This document shows positions 33,518 through 42,086 of a stretch of DNA of 47,010 nt, in pieces. A program made the position numbers and the translations under genes. The DNA lies in assembly GCF_003946575.1 (NCBI RefSeq), contig NZ_RHOP01000021.1, positions 1 through 47,010 of the forward strand. The letters run 5' to 3'. The first letter of the stretch is position 1; each line of letters starts with the position of its first letter. The notes beneath the pieces are model-generated. The model was not told where the DNA came from. It made no database searches and worked only from the letters and a program-made list of their open reading frames with translations. The stretch comes from Companilactobacillus jidongensis. Lineage in GTDB: Bacteria > Bacillota > Bacilli > Lactobacillales > Lactobacillaceae.

Positions 33518-34383
33518 ATGGCAAGCTACAGATTAGGTTATAAAATTGCATATGCTTTGGTTATGTTAGTAATGTTTGCTTTTACTAATAATCAAGTTAT
33601 ATTTGCAGCAAAACCTCCAACAAATAATAACAATAATAATACAAATGTTGAATTGCCAACCAAGGTGGATTCAGCTCATGTTAGATTTGAAAGTGATAAC
33701 TTGAATATTCGTCGATGGATCAAGTTCTAGATCGTAGGGTTTGGTTTGCTAGAGATCAAATGTTTAGTCCAAGTACTATTGCAATATTATATGATTTGAA
33801 TGGTGGTGCACCTAATTCAATTCGACTCGGTGATCCAGCTGCAAAAGAGGCCGAATTCATTTTGTATGTAGACAAAACAAAATTACATATTGATCAAAAT
33901 GTTTTGAAAGTTAGTGCCAAAGGGAGGTCATCAAATAAATCTAAAGAATCAGAAATAATTATTAATATTGGTGGTGGATTGCAATTTGGAAATATCCAAG
34001 ATAAAGTATCGTTCGTACCAGTTATGGCTGGTTCAACTAACGAAATAGTTCAGCGACAGGATGGCTGGCAAGTTGAAGTCGTTGATAGTAGATCGAATGG
34101 TAGATTATGGCAATTGCAAGCCCAAGCAGGTCAGCTAGTTGAAAATACTACTAAAACTGTATTGGATGGTAATGTTGTTTACAAGGAAGAAAATGGCAAA
34201 TTAATAGAATTAAATCATCCGACTACAATTTCTTCGAATGTTAAGGACAATGAAGATATTCAAACAATTGATGTCGCCAGTACTTGGAAAAATAAGCATG
34301 GGATTTTATTGAAGGTAAATAATTGTACACAGGCTGGTTCTTATGAAGGAAAGATCTATTGGAGTCTAGTCGACAGTATGTAA
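33518..34383 (+). pseudogene. Frameshifted WxL-domain surface protein
   Basis: Two overlapping frames read as one broken gene. The first (33518-33730, ribosome site AGGGAAAGG) encodes a signal peptide and an Asn-rich linker and stops after HVRFESDNLNI. The second (from 33715, no ribosome site, frame open from 33700) carries the rest, including an Ile/Val-rich strand domain, the motif GRLWQLQAQAG and a C-terminal IYWSL, the two WxL signatures. The combined product aligns in order with the C-terminal ~250 residues of the neighbouring 798-residue protein (HARFSSDN, IGGGL, RQDxW, WxLQA). A -1 shift within 33700-33730 would restore a ~288-residue protein. Mutation, sequencing error or recoding cannot be told apart; I see no obvious slippery heptamer. 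An extended -10 (TGCTACAAT, 33463-33471) lies upstream. Confidence 0.75.
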
Positions 34384-34443
34384 ATATTCAAATCGTTTTT
34401 CTGAAAACAAAATGTGATTTTTTAAGATTTGTTGTCATTTGTT

Positions 34444-34452
34444 TGTTATAAT
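34444..34452 (+). promoter_or_regulatory. Extended -10 of the lectin-WxL gene
   Basis: TGTTATAAT, an extended -10 element, 46 bases before the start codon. No strong -35 is apparent. Confidence 0.5.
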
Positions 34453-34498
34453 ATATATGATTATTTGAAGATATATAACGATTACGAAAGGCTTATTT

Positions 34499-36895
34499 AT
34501 GCTTTTTAATAAAAAACATTATAAAATATCATTCATATTTTTTATATTTAATGTATTGATTGTTATGTGTTTATTTAAGGTGGCTTCTCTTGAAGTAAAT
34601 GCTGCAAACAGTGTTGAACCAAATGTGGCTCCAGTTGATGTGGAACCCGCAGATCCAGATGATTTAAAAAATGCTTTGGATACTGCTCCAAGAGGATTGG
34701 ATATATCGGATCCGACTTTCTTGAGAGGTGAATTTCATAAAAAAGATTCAGATGAAGATATGAATTCCTCAAAAGTTATAAAAAGAAATGAGAATAATCC
34801 AAACGATAAAACTGGTATTTTAAGAGTTACGCATAATTTTAATCAATTGGGGGCCATTTGGAGTAATACAAGTGAATCAAATTTTTTAGATATTTCTCAA
34901 GATCAATCCATGTCGATGTGGTTATATTTTGGTAAACCACTTAATCTTGCAGAACCTAGGGAAGTTGGTGACGGTATGGCGTTTGTCCTGCAGAATGCTA
35001 AAGACGATTCTTCACCACTAAACCCATTTGGAGGAATCAGGGCTATATCAAGGTTTGATGGTAGTCCTGCACCAGGAGAAACCTTGGGGGTATGGGGAGC
35101 TGATTTCAATAATTTAGGGTCAGCTTCGAGAGCATCAATATCTCAAACTGCAATTCAAAATAGTTTTGCAATTGAATTTGATACATTTCTTAATCGACTT
35201 ACGAGAGCTGATGATATAAACGGTAAAGGTGTGTCGTTTGATGCGGATATTTTAAATGGCAGAGGTAGTGATGGTAATTTTACTTATCATCAGCAAATTC
35301 ATGGACAACACATTAGTATGGATTACCCTGATGGATACGCAAATTACACTATTGATGAGTATGATCCGAATGCTACGTATATGAAAGAGATTACCAGCGG
35401 TAACAATGGATCCAGAACATTCTTCAAAATGAATCATAAAAATCTTCATGATAATTTATCTTTAACTAATGAAAAATGGCATCACATGACGGTAAAATTT
35501 AATCATGCGACAAGTACTTTATCCTATGCATTTGATGACAAAAACATTGATGGTACTGCTAATAGCACTGGTATTGTTGGATCCCAAAAGTTAGATATGA
35601 ATCATTTTAAGCTTGGAGATAGTAAAAAATTAATGTGGGGTTTCACAGGTAGCACTGGTCGGTTTACTGAAAATAATTTAATAGTTTTTGAATCAATTCC
35701 ATCCTTTGTGAATGCAGATTCTAATGTTAATTTAAAAGATACGACGAAGGGAACTGAAATTCCCGGTCCTGACGATAAAGTAAATATTGGTGATAATCTT
35801 GATTTTGTTTATAACTTGAATTATAAAAATGGTTCTAAAGAATGGAGTAAAATCTCTACTTCTATGAATCTTCCACAAGAGGTAACATTTAATGGTGGAA
35901 AAATCACTTATGATGATGATCCGGATCATCCTGAGGAAATAAAAGAAAATGAATTTAGTATTATTGATGGTAATGGCAACGGTAAAGTTGAGCATTTGAT
36001 GTTAAGAAGTTTATCTAATAATAATAAACATGCAAAAATAGAACTTCATACTGTTGTTAATAATCGTACAGAGCCTGTGATTGTCAATAAACAACATGCT
36101 AGATTTTCTAGTGATAACTTCATCGTTGATGACGATACTCCCAGCTTTAATATTGTTATTCCATCGATGTCATTAACTGTATCTGATAGAGTAGATTATA
36201 AAAATATGGAGTCTGTGCCTGATTTGACTGCCATTAGTGGAAATGTTTCATATTCAAATGGATCTCTTATTAATCCATCAGATGTAACAATGCATCCAAA
36301 TATTAATGGTATTGAACAGAATACTTTTAAATTATTTGGAAATACTTCGCAAAATGCACATTACATTTTTGATGTACAAAAAAATAATTTACATGTAGGA
36401 TCAAATGTAGTAACAATATTTGCAAATGATAATTTAGGAAATTCAACCTCTGTTGGTTCAGTTGTAATTTTTATTGGAGGCGGATTAGATTATAAAGTTA
36501 GTAAATACGTGTCTTTTGAACCAATCAATGTTGGATATGCAGGGCAAATAGTACCGCGACAGGATGATTGGCACATTCAAGTTACAGATGGGAGAAGTAT
36601 TGGTAGGAGTTGGACATTACAAGCCAAAGCAACAGAATTAATAAAGGAAGATAGTACTCAAAAACTTGATGGTGAGATTGTTTATAAGAATTCGGTTGGT
36701 AATGTTTTGCCTCTGACAAATTTAACCGATATTTATACTAATACTAAGCAGTCTGAGGAAAAACAAATAGTGAATGTAGAAGATGACTGGAATAGTAATC
36801 TAGGTATGTTCTTAAAACTCAACAATGAAAATTCAAGTGGAAGATACCATGCTACAATAAATTGGATTTTGAATGATGGATTACCAAATAAGTAG
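34499..36895 (+). CDS. L-type lectin-like WxL surface protein
   Basis: A 798-residue secreted protein. Residues 1-36 are a signal peptide ending VNAAN. Residues ~105-405 resemble a legume/L-type lectin fold (GDGMAFVLQNAKDD, NSFAIEFDTFLNR, NEKWHHMTVKFNHATSTLSYAFDD, WGFTGSTGRF), so carbohydrate binding is likely. Beta-sandwich regions follow (~410-650). The last ~140 residues form a WxL-type wall-binding domain with GRSWTLQAKA and terminal INWIL. This C-terminus is clearly paralogous to the adjacent broken gene. Such proteins attach to peptidoglycan non-covalently, helped by DUF916 partner proteins; one is encoded downstream at 39588. AAAGG precedes the ATG. Confidence 0.85.
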   Translation: MLFNKKHYKISFIFFIFNVLIVMCLFKVASLEVNAANSVEPNVAPVDVEPADPDDLKNALDTAPRGLDISDPTFLRGEFHKKDSDEDMNSSKVIKRNENNPNDKTGILRVTHNFNQLGAIWSNTSESNFLDISQDQSMSMWLYFGKPLNLAEPREVGDGMAFVLQNAKDDSSPLNPFGGIRAISRFDGSPAPGETLGVWGADFNNLGSASRASISQTAIQNSFAIEFDTFLNRLTRADDINGKGVSFDADILNGRGSDGNFTYHQQIHGQHISMDYPDGYANYTIDEYDPNATYMKEITSGNNGSRTFFKMNHKNLHDNLSLTNEKWHHMTVKFNHATSTLSYAFDDKNIDGTANSTGIVGSQKLDMNHFKLGDSKKLMWGFTGSTGRFTENNLIVFESIPSFVNADSNVNLKDTTKGTEIPGPDDKVNIGDNLDFVYNLNYKNGSKEWSKISTSMNLPQEVTFNGGKITYDDDPDHPEEIKENEFSIIDGNGNGKVEHLMLRSLSNNNKHAKIELHTVVNNRTEPVIVNKQHARFSSDNFIVDDDTPSFNIVIPSMSLTVSDRVDYKNMESVPDLTAISGNVSYSNGSLINPSDVTMHPNINGIEQNTFKLFGNTSQNAHYIFDVQKNNLHVGSNVVTIFANDNLGNSTSVGSVVIFIGGGLDYKVSKYVSFEPINVGYAGQIVPRQDDWHIQVTDGRSIGRSWTLQAKATELIKEDSTQKLDGEIVYKNSVGNVLPLTNLTDIYTNTKQSEEKQIVNVEDDWNSNLGMFLKLNNENSSGRYHATINWILNDGLPNK

Positions 36896-36905
36896 TATGG
36901 CACAA

Positions 36906-36946
36906 AAATAGCTAGTGAATTCCAAAATGGAGTTCACTAGCTATTT
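36906..36946. terminator. Bidirectional terminator between convergent genes
   Basis: AAATAGCTAGTGAA-TCCA pairs with TGGA-TTCACTAGCTATTT around an AAA loop. It separates the lectin-WxL gene from the minus-strand B3/B4 gene, and the minus side has the better T run. Confidence 0.85.
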
Positions 36947-36948
36947 GA

Positions 36949-37659
36949 TTACTTGTTGAATACAAATTCAGGGTTGTCTTTACTGATAATTGTTAAGTCA
37001 TTGATATCAATATCAAGGTAGTCTTTGAAACGCTTGATCAATTGTTCTCCAGCCTCGGTATGATCGTCTTTACGATCTGGTTGGATGTTTTCCATATAGA
37101 ATAACAAATTCTTAGTATCATCAGTAGCTTCAACACGTGAACTGTCACGCCATGCCCAGCAACGTGAGAGAACGCCTTGTTCGTCACGATAGATAACTTC
37201 ACCAGTCAATGCTTCTTCAGGTTCATCTTCACCTATTGGTACGAATGGTTCTCCACCTTTGGCAACCGTTAGATGGACATCCCCAACGATATTATCGAGG
37301 TCTTCCGCGGCAATAGGGAAGGCATATTCTAGTGATATGGAATTGTAGACATCAACAACTGGATTGATGTTACCAACTCCTTTGTCATTCTTTGCACGTT
37401 TGAGAAGATTTTCAACGGCGTTACGAGCACCTTTTTTAGTCTTGAACTTACGATATGCTTCACGCCATGCATGAACAACGGGATTAGCACTTATGGGATC
37501 ATCTGGTACCCATTTTTTTGCGACTTCATTCGCATGTTGAATCAAGTTGTCAGGAACGTTGCTGTCATCATGATTATCGATATCACGTGCAGTCATGCAG
37601 GTTATTTCTACATCGGGAAAGATTTCCCAGAATTCTGGATCAACGATAATTTTTTGCAT
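36949..37659 (-). CDS. B3/B4 tRNA-binding domain protein (PheRS-beta-like)
   Basis: A 236-residue cytosolic protein with the B3/4 domain also found in the beta chain of phenylalanyl-tRNA synthetase. The hallmark region INPVVDVYNSISLEYAFPIAAEDLD lies around residue 117, and VIYRDEQGVLSRCWAWRDS around residue 174. Stand-alone B3/B4 proteins are thought to act on tRNA or mis-charged aminoacyl-tRNA, but the substrate of this one is unknown. A second, divergent paralogue is encoded at 45314-45994. The ribosome site GGAGGATG lies immediately upstream on the minus strand. Confidence 0.85.
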   Translation of the reverse strand: MQKIIVDPEFWEIFPDVEITCMTARDIDNHDDSNVPDNLIQHANEVAKKWVPDDPISANPVVHAWREAYRKFKTKKGARNAVENLLKRAKNDKGVGNINPVVDVYNSISLEYAFPIAAEDLDNIVGDVHLTVAKGGEPFVPIGEDEPEEALTGEVIYRDEQGVLSRCWAWRDSSRVEATDDTKNLLFYMENIQPDRKDDHTEAGEQLIKRFKDYLDIDINDLTIISKDNPEFVFNK

Positions 37660-37759
37660 TTCATCCTCCGAGTTATTCTAATATATGTGCTAATTATATC
37701 ACTCGACATCAATCTTGTGAGAAGCCGTCGTGGTCAAAATATGTTATTCTAGAAACACT

Positions 37760-38467
37760 ATGGAGGTGTGGATTATCAAAACTTTAGTCATCGTTTCACA
37801 TCCAGAAATCGATAATTCTCAGACACAACAATTCTTGAGAAAGGGTGCTGAAGATGCAGATGTTATTTGGCATCATGTAGAATCTTTGAATGAGATAAAT
37901 ATTATCAAAGAACAAAATTTACTTCGTCAAGCTGATCGGATTATTTTTCAATTTCCACTATATTGGTATGCAGCACCGTATGGACTTAAAAAATGGGAAG
38001 ATGAAGTCTTGACTCATAATTTTATATATGGAGACAAAACTTATCCATTGAAAAACAAAGAATTCGGGATAGTTGTCACTACGGGTATGCCCCTAAAGGA
38101 TTTTCAAAAGGGTGCGACTGAAAATATTACACTTGATGAAGCAATGGCTCCATATCGAGCAATTGCTAATTTAGGAAAAATGCAAATTATGCCTCTGTTC
38201 TCTGTCCCGCAATTTTGGTACATGTCTGAAGATGAACAAATGCAATTGTTGATTGATTACCAACGATACCTGAATCAAAAGTATCCTGATTCATTAGTCA
38301 ATCGTGAAGAATGGTTTGAAGAACACTTGCAGAAATTTGTTAAAGAACTACCTGACAAGGATCAATTTACTGGTAACCTAATTCGAGATACCTTTATTCA
38401 AAACAAGGAAAATCTTGAGCAAGTAAATGACACTTTAAAAATGATCAAGGAGGGTGAGGACGAATAA
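37760..38467 (+). CDS. Flavodoxin-fold NAD(P)H oxidoreductase
   Basis: A protein of ~235 residues in the NAD(P)H dehydrogenase (quinone)/Kef-ancillary family, an FMN- or FAD-dependent quinone or nitro-compound reductase. Motifs are TLVIVSHPEIDNSQTQQFL near the start, RIIFQFPLYWYAAPYGLKKWEDEVL (~residue 61) and GIVVTTGMPLKDF (~100). The start is unsettled. The only in-frame ATG (37760) lacks a ribosome site, while GGAGG at 37762-37766 lies inside this ORF and is ideally placed for a non-standard ATC at 37775, exactly where homologues usually begin (MKTLVIVSHP). A 59-codon ORF overlaps its stop (TAATG). Confidence 0.83.
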   Translation: MEVWIIKTLVIVSHPEIDNSQTQQFLRKGAEDADVIWHHVESLNEINIIKEQNLLRQADRIIFQFPLYWYAAPYGLKKWEDEVLTHNFIYGDKTYPLKNKEFGIVVTTGMPLKDFQKGATENITLDEAMAPYRAIANLGKMQIMPLFSVPQFWYMSEDEQMQLLIDYQRYLNQKYPDSLVNREEWFEEHLQKFVKELPDKDQFTGNLIRDTFIQNKENLEQVNDTLKMIKEGEDE

Positions 38468-38646
38468 TGGATGAACAATCACAATGGTTGATGGATCAAA
38501 TTGACCAACTTAAGAGTTCTCAGCCAGAATATGAAAAACGAGCTTTTTTGACGGCATTAAAAAAAGTTGTGAATGAACAGGCGACTAGAACGGATCAAAT
38601 TCAACATGAACTTGATGGACGCCTGTGGAATCACGATAAATGGTAA
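38467..38646 (+). CDS. Small coupled protein (59 aa), unknown
   Basis: A 59-residue, mostly helical, charged and Gln-rich ORF (MDEQSQWLMDQIDQL at the start, HDKW at the end). Its ATG shares a base with the oxidoreductase stop, and AAGGAGG sits 11 bases upstream in the end of that gene. A terminator follows 12 bases after the stop. It is soluble, with no membrane segment. I do not recognise a family; coupling suggests that it works with, or is expressed in proportion to, the oxidoreductase. Confidence 0.7.
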   Translation: MDEQSQWLMDQIDQLKSSQPEYEKRAFLTALKKVVNEQATRTDQIQHELDGRLWNHDKW

Positions 38647-38658
38647 AAAAATTTATAC

Positions 38659-38700
38659 AAACTAAAGGTATTTTAATAATACTTTTAGTTTATTTTTTTT
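38659..38700 (+). terminator. Terminator after the oxidoreductase pair
   Basis: AAACTAAAGGTATT (38659-38672) pairs with AATACTTTTAGTTT (38678-38691) with one G-U, followed by eight T. Confidence 0.9.
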
Positions 38701-38823
38701 GGGCAATAATTTTGATATCAATGTTTAAACGGACTATAAAGAAGGTGGATGTTTAGACAGGTTAATGGCATCCAAATACAATAGTATTTTTTACGAGAAA
38801 GTTTTTTATTCGAGGATTAAATC

Positions 38824-39486
38824 ATGAAAAAATTAATTAAGGGAACGGCTGTATTGGGAGCTATAGCCCTCGGTGTTGGATCGACACTTGTCACGGTAGC
38901 AGCTGCAACGACTGATACTACTACTACTACTACTCCTACCACAAGTTACACTGCACCAGGAACTGTACCGGCTGCAGCTTCACCTGCTCCACAAACAACT
39001 ACGTCGGATGCAACTTTGACGACTACACAGATGCTATCATTGGACGACGTTCCAACAATAAGCTTTGGTAGTCAATTATATTCAGTCTCTAAACAAAATT
39101 ACACGCCATTGAAACTTTCATCAGATCTAAAGCTTACTAATCCAGGTTTCTCAACTGGTTGGTCTCTAGACGTTTCAGCAACACCATTTTCTGGAACAAC
39201 TTCTGGCACTAGCTTAAAAGGTGCAGCACTCACGATTGCAACGCCTACTGATACACCTATTACAGCTGATGATTCATCTAATGTTTCAACACTTCCAACT
39301 TACAAGAATGGAGTCACATTATCTACTAGTGCAGTAAATCTTGAAGATGCCGCTGCAGGTACTGGTGTCGGTGCATATACAACATCATATGCACTAGCTG
39401 ATTTCTCGCTATACGTACCTGCTGGTAATTTGCAAGGTGCTTATACTTCAACCGTAACTTGGAGCTTATCAGATGCACCATCATAA
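38824..39486 (+). CDS. Small WxL-domain wall protein
   Basis: A 220-residue secreted protein that is mainly a WxL domain. A signal peptide (1-28, ending VAAAT) and a Thr/Pro-rich linker precede FGSQLYSVSKQNYTP. The first WxL motif is GWSLDVSATPF (~residue 113) and the second TVTWSLSDAPS closes the protein. WxL domains bind peptidoglycan non-covalently. The codon repeat in the linker (ACTACTACT...) gives a poly-Thr run that could vary in length. A DUF916 partner follows after a hairpin. Confidence 0.93.
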   Translation: MKKLIKGTAVLGAIALGVGSTLVTVAAATTDTTTTTTPTTSYTAPGTVPAAASPAPQTTTSDATLTTTQMLSLDDVPTISFGSQLYSVSKQNYTPLKLSSDLKLTNPGFSTGWSLDVSATPFSGTTSGTSLKGAALTIATPTDTPITADDSSNVSTLPTYKNGVTLSTSAVNLEDAAAGTGVGAYTTSYALADFSLYVPAGNLQGAYTSTVTWSLSDAPS

Positions 39487-39497
39487 TATTTTTGAAG

Positions 39498-39527
39498 GAC
39501 AATACTAAATTGTATTGTCTTTCTTTT
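39498..39527 (+). terminator. Hairpin between the WxL and WxLIP genes
   Basis: GACAATAC/GTATTGTC with a six-base loop and a TTTCTTTT tail. It may attenuate rather than fully separate the two genes. Confidence 0.75.
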
Positions 39528-39587
39528 ATCGAAATTTGAGGCGTGTAACCTTAACATCTCGTTCTTAATAAGGAAGGATGGATGATA

Positions 39588-40607
39588 ATGACGAAAAAAA
39601 TATTTTTGCCAATAATTTTAGCTTTTGCTTCACTATTCGTATTTTTGGTAACTGGAGTAACATCTGTAAAAGCTGATACATTAAACTATACAGTTGGTGC
39701 AGATCTGCCAGATAATCAAATTGAAAAATCAGGTTCTTATTTTGATTTAAAGGTTACACCAGGACAAAGTCAGAATTTGACGATAAAAATAAATAATAAA
39801 GATTCCGTAAGCCATCATTATGAAGTTTCAGTTAATCGTGGTTTAACTAATTCCAATGGCGTGATTGATTATAGTACTCACGGCTCATCTGTGAATGATA
39901 ATCTTGCATACAATATTGAATCTCTTGTTACCAGTCCACAGGATGTAGAAGTCGATGCTAATACAACCAAATTAGTTACTGTACATTTGGATTCTCCTAA
40001 AGAAAACTTTTCCGGAATAATTCTTGGTGGCATCAGAGTACAAGAAATAACTGCGACACCGAAAGCCGCCAAAAAGGGGATTCATATTAATAATGAATAT
40101 GCTTATGTAATCGGCTTAGAATTGAGACAAAACTCAGATAAAATTAAACCAAAGTTGAATCTTGGCGATATTAACGAAAAACAAGTTAACTATTACAATT
40201 ATGTTGCGGCTAACTTAATCAATCCTACTCCATCCATCATTGATAACTTATCAGTGAATGCGACGGTCAAGAATTCAAGTGGCAAGGAAGTTTATAAACA
40301 GAACAAAACTGGATTATCAATGGCACCAAATAGCAATTTTGATTATCTAATCGGTAGTCCTAAACAAACTTTAAAAGCTGGAACATATGAATTGATTTTG
40401 GATGCCAAAGCAGGTACGTCTGCTTGGCACTTTGATAGAAAATTTACTGTCACGACTCAAACGGTTAAGAAATTAGCGAAGACATCTATTGTTAAGAACG
40501 CAAGTCCAGAGCCTAATTACTTATTAATTGCCTTCATCATTGCAATCGTCTTGGTAATGATCCTAGTTACTTTGGCATATCGTAATAAATATATCAAGAA
40601 ACACTAA
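39588..40607 (+). CDS. WxL protein-interacting protein (DUF916/DUF3324)
   Basis: A 339-residue membrane-anchored surface protein. Signal peptide 1-29 ends VKAD. The DUF916 domain follows (YTVGADLPDNQIEKSGSYFDLKVTPGQSQNL, then a beta-sandwich), then DUF3324 (~residues 170-295), one C-terminal transmembrane helix (LLIAFIIAIVLVMILVTLAY) and a basic tail. This is the classic WxLIP architecture, binding both peptidoglycan and WxL proteins. The ATG at 39588 is preferred to 39582 because AGGAAGG is then ten rather than four bases away. It probably serves the WxL proteins encoded upstream. Confidence 0.92.
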   Translation: MTKKIFLPIILAFASLFVFLVTGVTSVKADTLNYTVGADLPDNQIEKSGSYFDLKVTPGQSQNLTIKINNKDSVSHHYEVSVNRGLTNSNGVIDYSTHGSSVNDNLAYNIESLVTSPQDVEVDANTTKLVTVHLDSPKENFSGIILGGIRVQEITATPKAAKKGIHINNEYAYVIGLELRQNSDKIKPKLNLGDINEKQVNYYNYVAANLINPTPSIIDNLSVNATVKNSSGKEVYKQNKTGLSMAPNSNFDYLIGSPKQTLKAGTYELILDAKAGTSAWHFDRKFTVTTQTVKKLAKTSIVKNASPEPNYLLIAFIIAIVLVMILVTLAYRNKYIKKH

Positions 40608-40620
40608 ACAAAATTAAAGT

Positions 40621-40641
40621 CGCAGAAATGCGGTTTTTTTT
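40621..40641 (+). terminator. Terminator after the WxLIP gene
   Basis: CGCA-GAAA-TGCG, a short stem with a GNRA tetraloop, followed by a run of eight T. Confidence 0.85.
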
Positions 40642-40753
40642 GTTTGTATCGAGTTAGTTGATTATCACATAAAATAGTTAACTTAGTATCGCTATACTTA
40701 ACTTTGTCTACCATCTATAATTAGAATATACAAGAGATTAAGTGGAGGTAGGC

Positions 40754-41884
40754 ATGGAACTGAATATTGGAACGATTATTTCTCAGAAGCGAAAAGAAAA
40801 GCAAATTACTCAACAACAACTTGCTGATTTCATGGGGGTATCTAAGGCATCCGTATCAAAATGGGAGACCGGTCAGTCATATCCAGATATTACTTTGATT
40901 CCATTGTTGGCTGGTTATTTCAATATTTCAGTTGACGAGTTGATGAATTATAGTAACAACCTATCCACTGAGCAAATTCGTCACATTTATATTTCGATAA
41001 CCAACGAATTTGACTCGAATAAGCCTGAAGAGGTTTTGAATTCGATCGAGGATGTAGTCCATCGTTATTATTCCTGTGCACCGTTGATACTAGAAATGGG
41101 TCAGTTATTGTTGAACCACGGGGATTTGCTTCCAGGTAAGTCAAGAGATGATAAGATGGTGAAATATATTGGTAGAGCACAAGAACTGTTTGCTCATGTT
41201 CTGGAAATTTCTAATGATCCAGTGTTGTTAGATAAAGCTAATAATTATTCTGCCTATTGTGCGCTGATGCTGAAAAAACCTGATGAAGTCCTGAATACAT
41301 TAGGTGAATATGTGCCAGAATATTATCCAACTGAGAGTTTGATTGCATGGGCCTATCAATTGAAAGGTGATAAGGACAGAGCAATTGCTACTACTCAGAG
41401 TTCACTTTTTCAATATACAGCTGTGATGATGAGTCAAATAAATAATTATTTACAACTTGTAGTAGATCAACCGGACAAATTCGAATCAACTTATGATAAA
41501 GGTTTATCGTTAATTCAATCCTTTTCATTCAAAAAATTAAATCCGGCTATTGTTATTAATTTTTTTAATTCCGCAGCTATGGGATTCGCACAGATGCAAA
41601 GAACTGAACAAGTGATGGATTGTCTATCTCAATACGTTGATCTATTAAGTAATATGCAATTTCCATTGGAATTACACGGTGATAGATACTTTGACAAAAT
41701 CAATGAGTGGTTGAATCAAACTGACCTTGGACATGCGCTACCACGCGATGAGAATCAGCTGAAGTCAGACTTCATCACGATCGTCACGCAGAATCCATTC
41801 TTACAACAGTATCAAGATAGCGAAGAATTTAAAAAAATACTCGAACGTTTGAATACGATAAAGGAGCGTTTTGAAAATGAATAA
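40754..41884 (+). CDS. XRE-family regulator with TPR-like C-terminus
   Basis: A 376-residue regulator. Residues 1-70 form a Cro/CI-type helix-turn-helix (IGTIISQKRKEKQITQQQLADFMGVSKASVSKWETGQSYPDI). The rest is helical and resembles TPR arrays of peptide- or stress-sensing regulators. The ATG at 40754 follows GGAGG by five bases; the longer GTG start has no site. It overlaps the next gene, which with the following two forms an ABC exporter module, so it probably controls that module. The signal is unknown. Confidence 0.87.
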   Translation: MELNIGTIISQKRKEKQITQQQLADFMGVSKASVSKWETGQSYPDITLIPLLAGYFNISVDELMNYSNNLSTEQIRHIYISITNEFDSNKPEEVLNSIEDVVHRYYSCAPLILEMGQLLLNHGDLLPGKSRDDKMVKYIGRAQELFAHVLEISNDPVLLDKANNYSAYCALMLKKPDEVLNTLGEYVPEYYPTESLIAWAYQLKGDKDRAIATTQSSLFQYTAVMMSQINNYLQLVVDQPDKFESTYDKGLSLIQSFSFKKLNPAIVINFFNSAAMGFAQMQRTEQVMDCLSQYVDLLSNMQFPLELHGDRYFDKINEWLNQTDLGHALPRDENQLKSDFITIVTQNPFLQQYQDSEEFKKILERLNTIKERFENE

Positions 41885-42086
41885 TGCTGATATTATTACA
41901 AACAATTTGCCACTTTTTATTCCGCTTATAATACTTGAAGTTGGATTGGATCTTGCCGCTTTGATTCATATATTTAGACATAAGAATTATCGAATGGGAA
42001 ATCGTATTTTGTGGGTTTTACTAACATTATTAGTTAATCCCATTGGAGCTATTTTGTATTTCATTATCGGTCGGGAACAGTATTAA
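41877..42086 (+). CDS. YxlE-like PLDc_N small membrane protein
   Basis: A 69-residue protein with two hydrophobic helices and the PLDc_N signature (DLAALIHIFRHKNYRMGNRILWVLLTLLVNPIGAILYFIIGR). It has the size and pattern of Bacillus YxlE, which sits ahead of the YxlFG transporter. It is not a nuclease: the domain is only the membrane part seen in cardiolipin synthases. It overlaps the regulator by eight bases and shares a base with the ATPase start (TAATG), so three frames are tightly coupled. Confidence 0.85.
   Translation: MNNADIITNNLPLFIPLIILEVGLDLAALIHIFRHKNYRMGNRILWVLLTLLVNPIGAILYFIIGREQY

Noticed and set aside
33700-33732. Programmed -1 ribosomal frameshift in the WxL gene
   Set aside because: No X-XXY-YYZ slippery heptamer or clear downstream stem is visible; simple mutation is more likely, though not proven.
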